Below, one piece after another: positions 16,064 through 23,308 of a stretch of 35,832 bases of DNA. This DNA comes from a virus. The notes below the pieces were generated by a model, which saw only the letters and a program-made list of their open reading frames with translations, was not told the origin of the DNA and did not search any database. Positions within the stretch are counted from its first letter, which is position 1, and each line of letters begins with the position of its first letter. The stretch covers positions 1 to 35,832 of IMG/VR virus record IMGVR_UViG_3300046542_000320; one strand, written 5' to 3'. Position numbers and translations under genes: made by a program.

Positions 16064-16426
16064 TCACGCGCTCCAGTTGCCACGCCCGCCAATCCGGACG
16101 GCGGCGTACATCAGCCAGGCCAGAGGCTTGGGCATGCCCTCCTCGAGCAAGGCGTCATAAAAGATCTGGTCTGCCTCGGCCTTGGTGAAGGTCCAGGTGC
16201 CGTGGGTGTAAATGAAGTCGTGCACCACCGACGGGCGCCGAGCGCACTCGTCGTCACGCGGGATCAACCACCAGACCGGCCGGGGCACGCTGGCCAGGTC
16301 GGTGCGGTAGCACTTGGGCACCGTCACCAGCTTGTTGCTGGCCGTCAGGTAGAACAGCGGCCTGATCAGCTGCCATTGCTTGGTGCCCTTCACGGCCTTG
16401 ACGACCAGCTCGCTCCTAAAGGCCAT
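16064..16426 (-). CDS. DUF1353 family protein
   Basis: The 120-residue protein starts at MAFRSELVVKAVKG. It carries the DUF1353 pattern: VPKCYRTDLASVPRPVWWL (about 35-55), ARRPSVVHDFIYTHG and EADQIFYDALLEEGM. Family members are found in phage late regions near lysis genes; their function is not established. The conserved Asp and His residues suggest a small enzyme, but this is speculation. It overlaps the preceding gene by 11 bases. Confidence 0.82.
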   Translation of the reverse strand: MAFRSELVVKAVKGTKQWQLIRPLFYLTASNKLVTVPKCYRTDLASVPRPVWWLIPRDDECARRPSVVHDFIYTHGTWTFTKAEADQIFYDALLEEGMPKPLAWLMYAAVRIGGRGNWSA

Positions 16427-16652
16427 CGGCGGCGCACTCCACACGGATCTTGTTCGGCGCAGCAGCGTCATCGATCACCTGACGGAACATGCCGCGCCAC
16501 TTTTCAGGGGCCAGGCAGTACGCCCCAGCGACGATTGCCACGTCGTCCGCATAGGAGCCCTCGAAGTACTCGGCGAAGCTGTCCCATTGCATGAGAAGCA
16601 CCGCCATCAGCACGCCAGCAGGTACGAGCAACTGTTTACGGTTGCGGGGCAT
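16416..16652 (-). CDS. Small exported or membrane-anchored lysis-cassette protein
   Basis: The 78-residue protein has a positively charged N-terminus (MPRNRKQ) and one hydrophobic segment (LLVPAGVLMAVLLMQ), then a soluble part with two cysteines. It could be an anchored periplasmic protein; there is no lipobox. It begins directly at the stop of the M15 peptidase gene, so it is coupled to it. A spanin or endolysin-regulator role is possible, but the family is not recognised. Confidence 0.6.
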   Translation of the reverse strand: MPRNRKQLLVPAGVLMAVLLMQWDSFAEYFEGSYADDVAIVAGAYCLAPEKWRGMFRQVIDDAAAPNKIRVECAADGL

Positions 16653-17045
16653 TCAGTAGCTCCAGATCGCGGGGCTGGGGAATCGGCCACCGGCCGGCGC
16701 CATGCCCAGGTGCAGGAAACGAGCGTTACCGCGCTGGCTGATGCCGAAGCGGGTGAACTTCAGGTTCATGGCCAGGCGCAGGATCTCCACCGCGTCTTCA
16801 CCACGGCAGCACACATCTACCGCCAGGCCGGTGCAATGCTCACCTGGTGCAGGCTTGTTCACCTCCACTGGGTGCTTCGGGCAGCGGTAAGCACTGCTCA
16901 GCGCCATAGGCCGGCCAAACTGCTGACGCAGGGTTACCAGCTCGGCCATGAACGCCGGATCCATCTCGGCGCCGGTGCTGTTGCACTTGCCACACTTGCA
17001 ACGCAATTCAGCCGCGGCGAAGTGCGGCCAGGTGATAGGGCTCAT
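16653..17045 (-). CDS. M15 family peptidase, phage endolysin
   Basis: The 130-residue protein (start MSPITWPHF, four-base overlap with the zinc-finger gene) has the M15A D-Ala-D-Ala carboxypeptidase/endopeptidase layout: LSSAYRCPKHP, the zinc motif GEHCTGLAVD with H70 and D77, and FLHLGM with H112. It should cut peptide cross-links in peptidoglycan and so release progeny. A CKCGKC cluster near residues 16-21 is an unusual N-terminal addition. There is no signal peptide, so export would need a holin, which is not clearly identifiable here. Confidence 0.85.
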   Translation of the reverse strand: MSPITWPHFAAAELRCKCGKCNSTGAEMDPAFMAELVTLRQQFGRPMALSSAYRCPKHPVEVNKPAPGEHCTGLAVDVCCRGEDAVEILRLAMNLKFTRFGISQRGNARFLHLGMAPAGGRFPSPAIWSY

Positions 17046-17254
17046 CGGCGTTTTCCTTGCTCGAAAAGGGATTGGCACGGTGTGCAGCGAGTGATGCCGC
17101 CCAGCGCCTGGCGCTTCTCAGGGATCGGCTCGTCACAGTCCAGGCAATGGCTGCGGCTCGGCCCGATCGGACGTGCGTTGGCGAGTTGGGCGGTAATCGC
17201 CTGTTCACGCTGGCGTTGTTCCAGCGCCTGGGCACGATCGAACGGGCAGACCAT
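17042..17254 (-). CDS. TraR/DksA-type zinc-finger protein
   Basis: The 70-residue protein has an N-terminal helix with basic and Gln residues and a C-terminal four-cysteine zinc finger (CLDCDEPI, then CTPC) of the TraR/DksA C4 class. TraR-like phage proteins bind the secondary channel of RNA polymerase; here the coiled-coil tips are short, so the effect is uncertain. Start and previous stop share a base (TGATG), so it is cotranslated with the tube gene. Confidence 0.85.
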   Translation of the reverse strand: MVCPFDRAQALEQRQREQAITAQLANARPIGPSRSHCLDCDEPIPEKRQALGGITRCTPCQSLFEQGKRR

Positions 17255-17703
17255 CAGCGCAGGCCCTCGATCTCGGCAGCAGCCAGATAAGGCACACCGT
17301 TGATGCGAATAAAGTCCGGGCTGGTGACGTCAAACGGCACCTTGTGCTTGGACTTCTCGCCGCCTTTCGGGTCGATGCTGAGCAGGCTGGAGACCTTCAA
17401 TTTGCAACCGAAGGCCTCAACACGCAGTTCTTCCTCGCCGGCCTTGGCGAAGAACACTGAGTCGAAGGGCTCAAGCTCGCGGAAACTGCCGGCAGCGCGT
17501 GCTGCTTCGATCAGCAAATTGAAGTTACTGGTGTCAAACTCCATCTCGCCGCTGGCCGCTACGTCGCCATCGACGTGGCCGTCGGGTACGCCCCGGCTTT
17601 GCGCCACGGCAGTGTTGTCCGTGATATCCAGGGTGCAGCTTTCGACGTGGACCAGTAGATCGCCCAGGTTCACGTCGAAGTTCTTGCCGCCAATACGTGA
17701 CAT
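17254..17703 (-). CDS. Tail tube protein, DUF2597-like
   Basis: The 149-residue protein (MSRIGGKNFDVNLGDLLVHV, then DNTAVAQSRGVPDGHVDGDV) has the pattern I associate with DUF2597, the tube protein of HP1/K139-like phages: a beta-rich fold, 'GDVAASGEMEFDT', and an end 'SPDFIRINGVPYL'. It follows the sheath gene with a six-base gap, as tube follows sheath in contractile tails. It forms the inner tube of the tail. Confidence 0.85.
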   Translation of the reverse strand: MSRIGGKNFDVNLGDLLVHVESCTLDITDNTAVAQSRGVPDGHVDGDVAASGEMEFDTSNFNLLIEAARAAGSFRELEPFDSVFFAKAGEEELRVEAFGCKLKVSSLLSIDPKGGEKSKHKVPFDVTSPDFIRINGVPYLAAAEIEGLR

Positions 17704-17709
17704 AGGGGG

Positions 17710-18825
17710 TTACTCCGAATCGTCGTTGGAAAGGTCGAGGGCGATGTTCGCCGTCAGGTCTTTCGGGCAGTTGAGCGGCCGGATCTTGATGTAAACCTCG
17801 ACCTTGGTTTTGCTGAGCCACACCAGGACGATGTCGCCGTCCTTGGGCGCCTCGATCTCACCCGGGAACACCTGGCCGGCGAACGTGACCGACTTGGCCA
17901 TCTGGCGTAGGGGCTTCATCAGCGCACTGATGGCAGCGGCCATGCTGTTGGGGGTGTTGTTCAATCGGCGATCGGCCACGCGGCGGATCAGCAGCGGGCG
18001 CACCTGGCGAGCGGCCTTGTCAGCCAAACGCAGGTACTCGACCACCTGGAAGTCGCTCGCCGGCGCATCGAGCATGTTGCCGTCACCCCAGAACACGCCC
18101 GGGTAATCGGGATAGGTCTGCGACACAGAGAACCGCGCCTTATCCAGTTCGGAACGGATCGCCGATGGCAGCGGCACGCCGTCAACATCGGAAGGAATCG
18201 CGCCCAAGCCCAGCACGGCGCCGGATGCCACACGCATAGGGCTGTCGGCAATGCTCACCGCCGCGTTGGCCAAACGACCCGCCAGAACGCCCAGATCATT
18301 GCCGTGCAATTGCGGTACGACCAGGACACGCGGCGCGGCCAGGTTTGCGGTGATGGCCCGCTGCTCGATCAGGTATTGGTCCCAGGTCTGCAGCACGGTG
18401 ATGCCGGCACTCGCCGCCATCACAAATGCGCGACGACCGTAGACGTTGTTCAGCGCGATGGCCGCGTCGTGCATAGCCGACAGCTGCGCTGCAGCGGCCA
18501 CCGGCTTGGTGATCACCACCGCTTCGACCGAAAACCCCTGTTGCTGGGCGTATTCCAGTGCGTCGGACCAATCACCGTCGGCCGCGATCGGCGCAGCCAG
18601 GCACGCCCAGCGATCGCCGCCGTTCAGTTTGGCGGCAGTGATCTGGGTTTTCAGGTCACTGGCAGGAATGCCCAGGGCGCTGTCCAGGTCGCTGTCGGTG
18701 TTCAAGGGGATCAGTTGGCCGACGCTCTTCGCACCGACGCCGATATAAAGGAAATAACGCTCGATCTCAGTCACGGCACCCTGGCCCAGATTGAGATTGT
18801 TTACGCTGACTTTGCCGAGTGCCAT
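17710..18825 (-). CDS. Contractile tail sheath protein, DUF2586-like
   Basis: The 371-residue protein (MALGKVSVNNLNLGQGAVTE) has features of the DUF2586 sheath: an N-terminal handshake strand, LFLYIGVG-like core (YFLYIGVGAKSVGQLI), a middle region with IALNNVYGRRAFVM and VFWGDGNMLDAPASDFQVV, and a conserved C-terminus (LRQMAKSVTFAGQVFPGEI, with VEVYIKIRPLNCPKDLTANI). It is the contracting outer tail layer, so the phage is a myovirus. It is shorter than and unlike the P2 sheath FI, pointing to the K139/HP1 branch. Confidence 0.88.
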   Translation of the reverse strand: MALGKVSVNNLNLGQGAVTEIERYFLYIGVGAKSVGQLIPLNTDSDLDSALGIPASDLKTQITAAKLNGGDRWACLAAPIAADGDWSDALEYAQQQGFSVEAVVITKPVAAAAQLSAMHDAAIALNNVYGRRAFVMAASAGITVLQTWDQYLIEQRAITANLAAPRVLVVPQLHGNDLGVLAGRLANAAVSIADSPMRVASGAVLGLGAIPSDVDGVPLPSAIRSELDKARFSVSQTYPDYPGVFWGDGNMLDAPASDFQVVEYLRLADKAARQVRPLLIRRVADRRLNNTPNSMAAAISALMKPLRQMAKSVTFAGQVFPGEIEAPKDGDIVLVWLSKTKVEVYIKIRPLNCPKDLTANIALDLSNDDSE

Positions 18826-18836
18826 GCAGTGCCTCG

Positions 18837-19520
18837 CTAGCGGGGTGAATTAAGGATTTGTTGGAGCACCTGGTTCAGCAGCAAGCCGGTGTCTCGTTCG
18901 GTGCTGACGCCGATGAACTGGCGCTTGGGCAAGGTGATCTCCCAGCTTTGCGCGCCGCTGCTTTCGGCTTTTTCGTCGTCCAGGATGCGGATCAGCAGTC
19001 CGGCCTTGGCGTAGTTCACATGCTCTTGAATCCAGGCCACCGATGGCCTGGACAGGGATTTCTTGCCCTCCTGGCGAACCTTGAAGCCCAGCCGGCGCAG
19101 GCGCTTCGCCTGCTTTTCCGTGGCTGCCAGTCCGGCCGGAACGTTGTTCCAGCGCTTCATCTGGGCGGCGGTGCGGCGCTCGCTGACGCCGTTGTGCTGC
19201 TGCGCCGCGACCCAACTGGTCAGGGCATTCCGCCAGCCCAACTCGGCCTCATCGGGACTCACGCGGGTGACCAACATCAGCTTGGCCAGCCCCGCTTCCA
19301 TCTTCTTTTTGCCCTTGCCAGTGCCTTTGCGCGCTTCGAACGGGGTGCCGTCGAGGTTCTGCTGATCGCGCACACGCTTGCGGCTCATGGTCCGCACGCG
19401 CTTGGTAACGTTGTTCAGCAGGCGTCGGCGCAGCTGTGGCGGCAGGCTGAGCAGCGCCAGCTGCTCGCGCACGCCCAGATAGCCCCGGGCGTCGAGCTCG
19501 AAGGTGCTACGACCGGCCAA
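18837..19520 (-). CDS. S: Virion morphogenesis protein, gpS-like
   Basis: The 227-residue protein likely starts at a TTG (19520) giving MAGRSTFELDARG, overlapping the R stop by 14 bases with CGAGG upstream; the longer open frame to 19586 is Arg/Pro-rich and unlike a protein. It is basic, with LPPQLRRRLLNNVTKRVRTM and NYAKAGLLIRIL, the pattern of phage virion morphogenesis proteins. It is longer than P2 gpS (150). It acts in tail completion, following R as in P2. Confidence 0.75.
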   Translation of the reverse strand: MAGRSTFELDARGYLGVREQLALLSLPPQLRRRLLNNVTKRVRTMSRKRVRDQQNLDGTPFEARKGTGKGKKKMEAGLAKLMLVTRVSPDEAELGWRNALTSWVAAQQHNGVSERRTAAQMKRWNNVPAGLAATEKQAKRLRRLGFKVRQEGKKSLSRPSVAWIQEHVNYAKAGLLIRILDDEKAESSGAQSWEITLPKRQFIGVSTERDTGLLLNQVLQQILNSPR

Positions 19521-19953
19521 GGCTCGATACCTCGCCGTGTTCGGCAATCCACAGATCAAACGGGACAAATGCCCAGGTCTTACCAAACGCCTCGATCTCG
19601 CCAGTGGGATCCTCGGCCAGGTATTGCGGCTCGTTGAATTCCAGGGTGATGTCCACGTCAGCCAAGTCGTCGTCGAGCATGGTGATGTCGAACTTAGGCG
19701 CCGACAGTTCGTCGCGGTCCTGGTCGTTGCCCTCCAGCCAACTGCCCACCAGCGCCATCAAGCGCCCCGGGTGATCGGCGAACCGCTCCAGGGCGATCGT
19801 GGCGCTGTAACGCATATCTCCCATGTGCAAACCGCCGATGTCGGGTTTCCAGATCAGCTCCAGGTTCACCTGGTCGGTCCAGCTGTCGAGCTGTTCCGAC
19901 GGCACCAACTGGCGCTCGATCAGGTACGTGGTGAGGGCGCGAAGTTTGATCAC
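19507..19953 (-). CDS. R: Tail completion protein R
   Basis: The 148-residue protein (MIKLRALTTYLIERQLVPSE) resembles P2 gpR (155 residues), with the core YSATIALERFADHPGRLMAL and a C-terminal EIEAFGKTWAFVPFDLW segment. It overlaps gene L by four bases and precedes S, the L-(lysis)-R-S order of P2 without the lysis genes in between. It acts in finishing the tail end that joins the head. Confidence 0.8.
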   Translation of the reverse strand: MIKLRALTTYLIERQLVPSEQLDSWTDQVNLELIWKPDIGGLHMGDMRYSATIALERFADHPGRLMALVGSWLEGNDQDRDELSAPKFDITMLDDDLADVDITLEFNEPQYLAEDPTGEIEAFGKTWAFVPFDLWIAEHGEVSSLGRS

Positions 19954-20414
19954 AGGAGTACCGCCGTAATGCGGCCACGGCCCTGCAGCGAGCGAACGGC
20001 CTGCTGGCTGAACTCCAGGAAGGTTTCGCCACGCTCGGGCAGCTCTTTGCCAGTGTTCTCCGCACTTTCACGGCGGGTCACGGTGGCGAACTGAGTCAGC
20101 AAGCTGGCCTTGGCGCGGCAATACACGGCGCGCTTGTACGTCGCTGCTTGAAATGTGCGCTCCGGCAGCACCGTAGGGTCAGCAGATTCCACGGAGGACG
20201 CGCCCGCGTTCTGCCATTGGCCTTTGAGCTTGGCCAGATCGCGATTGACCTCGATCATCGCCGTGGTCAGATCAGTGGCCAGCATGTCTACCAGGTACTC
20301 CGCCGGCAGGCGGTAACCCTTCTGGAACTCAGTCAGGGAGAGGTTCGGCCAGAAGCCGTCGTTCTCGATCGCCTGATCCACAAAGGTGGTGGGTTTCCCG
20401 GAAAAGCCGCTCAT
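19950..20414 (-). CDS. L: Head completion/stabilisation protein L
   Basis: The 154-residue protein (MSGFSGKPTTFVDQAIEND) matches P2 gpL (169 residues) in pattern: WPNLSLTEFQKGYRLPAEY near 24-42, a helix with MIEVNRDLAKLKGQWQ, YKRAVYCRAKASLL and a C-terminal SVRSLQGRGRITAVLL-like tail. It closes the filled head before tail joining. A 98-base gene-free stretch (20415-20512) separates it from M. Confidence 0.88.
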   Translation of the reverse strand: MSGFSGKPTTFVDQAIENDGFWPNLSLTEFQKGYRLPAEYLVDMLATDLTTAMIEVNRDLAKLKGQWQNAGASSVESADPTVLPERTFQAATYKRAVYCRAKASLLTQFATVTRRESAENTGKELPERGETFLEFSQQAVRSLQGRGRITAVLL

Positions 20415-20512
20415 TGCTGGGCACTCAAATAGGGGCGGGAAAACTGTTTCAGTGGGTCAGGGCCATAAATGGTTGGCTCACATCCACAGTTTCTCGCCGG
20501 GGGGGTAGTCGG

Positions 20513-21223
20513 TTATTCGGCGGCTTTCTCAGCCAGTTCTTTGGCCAGTGCCTTGCGGGCACCTTCCAAGCGGGTTCCCACACCGACAGCCGCGTGCAGC
20601 TCTGTGGCGCGCTCAAAGTGGGCAATAGCTTTTGCCCAGTCCTTGGCGGCCATGGCGCGAATGCCGATCAACTTGTGGTACTTGGCCGGAATCTGCTCGG
20701 TGAGTTGCCATTCGCCATCGACACGCGGCAGCAGGTCGGACAGATATGGTTCAGGGCTTCGACCTGCCTTTTGCTCAGCCTCTGCCCACTCAATCACCGC
20801 ATCCGCGACGAAGGTCGGCACGTCGCGTCTGAAGCGCTCCGGCATTGCCTGGTCCTGTTCCATGGCGAAGTTCGCCAGATCCAGCCCTGCTTCGAACTGC
20901 GCGGTGTCGAACAGCCACACCAGGACCTGCATCACCACCGAGTTCGGGAAACTCAATCCGGAATCGCGGTAGCGCTGCACATAGTCCTGGTACTTGGGCA
21001 GCAGCTCGTCACGCTTGAGTTGCTGACGCAGTTCGCGGCTGTTGATCGCGCTGACACGCTCCTGGTCTTGAGCCAGCGCGTCTTCCATCAGCTTCAGGTG
21101 CTTCTTGCCGTTGGCGGGGCTGGCAAGAGCGGTGGCGCTGGAGTACACCATCGACTCGGCACCGGCGCGCGCGGCTGGACCTTCGGCCAGAACTCGGCGC
21201 TTGTGCGCCAGTGCCAGGCTCAT
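20513..21223 (-). CDS. M: Terminase small subunit M
   Basis: The 236-residue protein (MSLALAHKRRVLAEGPAARA) is close to P2 gpM (247 residues), with the typical LQRDELLPKY-like block (QQLKRDELLPKYQDYVQRYR) and a helix-rich second half (GIRAMAAKDWAKAIAHFERA). P2 gpM is the endonuclease subunit of the cos-cutting terminase. It works with the large subunit at 23309. Its ATG overlaps the capsid stop (TGATG). Confidence 0.9.
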   Translation of the reverse strand: MSLALAHKRRVLAEGPAARAGAESMVYSSATALASPANGKKHLKLMEDALAQDQERVSAINSRELRQQLKRDELLPKYQDYVQRYRDSGLSFPNSVVMQVLVWLFDTAQFEAGLDLANFAMEQDQAMPERFRRDVPTFVADAVIEWAEAEQKAGRSPEPYLSDLLPRVDGEWQLTEQIPAKYHKLIGIRAMAAKDWAKAIAHFERATELHAAVGVGTRLEGARKALAKELAEKAAE

Positions 21224-22239
21224 CAGATCAACTCCACTTTTTCAGCGGCCGCGAATTTTTCCAGCTGCTCGATCACGTAGCCTTCGTTGCGGCCGTTGTA
21301 ATCCTCAACGCGGGAGCGTTTCGGGTTCTCGATCAGGTGACGACGCCAGCTGCTGTCCTGGAAGTAGATCGACAGGTTGTCCCAGCTGGTGACGACGACG
21401 GCATTGACCGGGAAGTGCGGCACGGTGAAGGTCGGTAGACCACCGTAGGTTGCGATGACCTGAGCGCTTTCAATGCGCTCCTTTTCGGTCGGTTTGCCGG
21501 CCTGGTTGGAATACAGCTTGGCCTTGTCGCTGGCCAACAGATCACTGCCAACAATGGCAATCAGGTCACCGCCATCGCGGAATACCGAACTGATCATTTG
21601 TTTGACGTCGTGCACCAGGGCATCAAGGTTTTCGTAGTCGCCGCCTGCGCCGAGGGTGATTTTCCCGGCAGTCGCGCCTTCATCCAGCACCTGCTCAGGA
21701 ATCTGCTCTCGGGCAATTTGCAGCCAGCCCTTGTTGACGTCCTGCAGCATCGGGCTGGTGGCCAGATTGGTCTGGGCCGCAGCAGCGAGGCCATGCCAGC
21801 CGATCATGATGCGGTCCAGGGCGATTTGTTTCTGCACTGCAGCAGAATAGCGATCGGCGAAGTCCGGGAACTTGGCCCAGCTGTCGATCTTGGCGAACGG
21901 CAGACCCACATCCGATTCCGTGTGGAACAACTCATAACCCTGGCCGTTCAGGTCGGAAACGTCCTTGGCTTCACGGTCGGTGGTCTTGGTGTTGGTACGG
22001 CTGGTCACCGGGCCGGTTACGCCCAACATGACCTTCTCGCCCTTAATTTCGGTCACGGGCACGACGTTGATGCGTTCGAGGAAGTCCGCTCGCTCGGTGA
22101 TCTTGTCGTTCAGTTCCTGGGCAATGCTCGGCTCGACGTTGAACTGGCGAGTCACGTCGACGTTGTAGGTCGCCGCGATGGCCACACAAAGAGCGGTGTA
22201 CTGCAGCGCGGCACGATTGCTTAAAGATTGCTGACTCAT
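21223..22239 (-). CDS. N: Major capsid protein N
   Basis: The 338-residue protein is close in length to P2 gpN (357) and has the P2-family pattern: FNVEPSIAQELNDKITER, SDFLERINVVPV-like segment (FLERINVVPVTEIKGEKVML), ITRDRIMIGWHG-like block (IALDRIMIGWHGLAAA) and DVNKGWLQIARE, with RSRVEDYNGRNEGYVIE at the end. It builds the HK97-fold shell. The N-terminus is expected to be removed by the protease of gpO. It starts just after the scaffold stop. Confidence 0.94.
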   Translation of the reverse strand: MSQQSLSNRAALQYTALCVAIAATYNVDVTRQFNVEPSIAQELNDKITERADFLERINVVPVTEIKGEKVMLGVTGPVTSRTNTKTTDREAKDVSDLNGQGYELFHTESDVGLPFAKIDSWAKFPDFADRYSAAVQKQIALDRIMIGWHGLAAAAQTNLATSPMLQDVNKGWLQIAREQIPEQVLDEGATAGKITLGAGGDYENLDALVHDVKQMISSVFRDGGDLIAIVGSDLLASDKAKLYSNQAGKPTEKERIESAQVIATYGGLPTFTVPHFPVNAVVVTSWDNLSIYFQDSSWRRHLIENPKRSRVEDYNGRNEGYVIEQLEKFAAAEKVELI

Positions 22240-22240
22240 G

Positions 22241-23146
22241 TCACAGCACCCGCTTTTTGATGTCGGTGGAACCGGTGGTCTTCGGCAGTGGCAGACCGGT
22301 GGTGGTGTTGAAGGCTTTTTCCAGCAGCGCTTCGATGCGATCGAGACGCTTGCTGTCGGTGCCGCCTTTCGCGAACTCGCGATCCGTTTCGGCTTCAGTC
22401 ACGATGGCGTCGACAGCTGCCTTGACGTCTTCGACTTCGGTGGTAACCGGGGCGGTGACCTCAACAGCAGCGGGCTCGACAACGGCGGCAAGGCCGGCGA
22501 CGACAAGCGCGAGTTGTTCGGTCAAGGCCTTCAGAGCCTTGGCTGTAGCTTCATCCATTGGAGGTTTCTCGGTGGTTGGAGGCGGGGTCTTTTCGGTCGG
22601 GGTGTCTTCAACAGCGAAGCGCTTGAACAGGCGGGTCAGCATGTTGGTCAACACGCCGATCTCGCTCTTGGGCTCCTCCTCCCCCAGCTCGCCGAGAGGG
22701 ACAGACGCGGCGTAATGCACGGGCTCGCCGGTTTTGCGGGAAAAGTAGAGCTCTTGGGTACCCAGGCTCGCCGGCGAATCGGTCACGGCAAGGCCGGACA
22801 AATACGCTTTGCCGCTGTTTGCGAAATTCGGGGTGATTTCGATACTGGTGAACAGTTTCTCGCCTTGGTCGTTGAGCCAGAGCAGCTTGTCGTTAGGCTT
22901 GAGCTGCGCTTCCAATGCGACTTGGCCTGGCTCAAGGCCTTCAGCGTCTTCAACAAGACGCACCGCAAACACGGTCCCGTGGGAGCCATACCAGCGATCG
23001 TGCTCGCACCAGATCACAGCGGTGTATTTGGCAGTGTTATAGGTCTCAGCGATATCGCGCAGTTCCTGGGGAAGGATCTCGCGACCATCAGCGGTAGTGC
23101 CGCTGGTGGCGACACGTTTCCAGAACGAAACAAGGGAACGGGGCAT
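22241..23146 (-). CDS. O: Capsid scaffold and protease O
   Basis: The 301-residue protein has an N-terminal serine protease part and a C-terminal scaffolding helix, as P2 gpO (284). Candidate catalytic residues by comparison with P2 are D20, H49 (in WCEHDRWYG) and a serine in VTDSPASLGT (S124). A low-complexity Pro/Thr/Glu linker (about 185-200) and an Ala/Val/Glu-rich helical region with DRIEALLEKAF follow. It is the first gene of the leftward late operon, divergent from terminase P. Confidence 0.9.
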   Translation of the reverse strand: MPRSLVSFWKRVATSGTTADGREILPQELRDIAETYNTAKYTAVIWCEHDRWYGSHGTVFAVRLVEDAEGLEPGQVALEAQLKPNDKLLWLNDQGEKLFTSIEITPNFANSGKAYLSGLAVTDSPASLGTQELYFSRKTGEPVHYAASVPLGELGEEEPKSEIGVLTNMLTRLFKRFAVEDTPTEKTPPPTTEKPPMDEATAKALKALTEQLALVVAGLAAVVEPAAVEVTAPVTTEVEDVKAAVDAIVTEAETDREFAKGGTDSKRLDRIEALLEKAFNTTTGLPLPKTTGSTDIKKRVL

Positions 23147-23231
23147 GGGCGATAACTGCGCTCAATCGGTGATTTGAGCCGCCACGATATGCACCGACTG
23201 ACCACTGAACAAACGCTTTGCTGCGGCTCCA

Positions 23232-23254
23232 TTCGTAGAATCTGGTTCTACGAA
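23232..23254. promoter_or_regulatory. Palindrome in the divergent late promoter region
   Basis: TTCGTAGAA (23232-23240) and TTCTACGAA (23246-23254) are perfect inverted copies around TCTGG, in the 162-base gap between O (minus) and P (plus). P2 late promoters are turned on by Ogr bound about 55 bases upstream of each start, so this is the natural candidate for the site of the Ogr-like protein at 26228. The P2 motif TGT-N12-ACA was not seen here. Confidence 0.6.
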
Positions 23255-23308
23255 GAGCGTGGTTTTTAAGCCCGCGTTTCGCGTGATTTCGCCGCATAGA
23301 CTGCGGTC

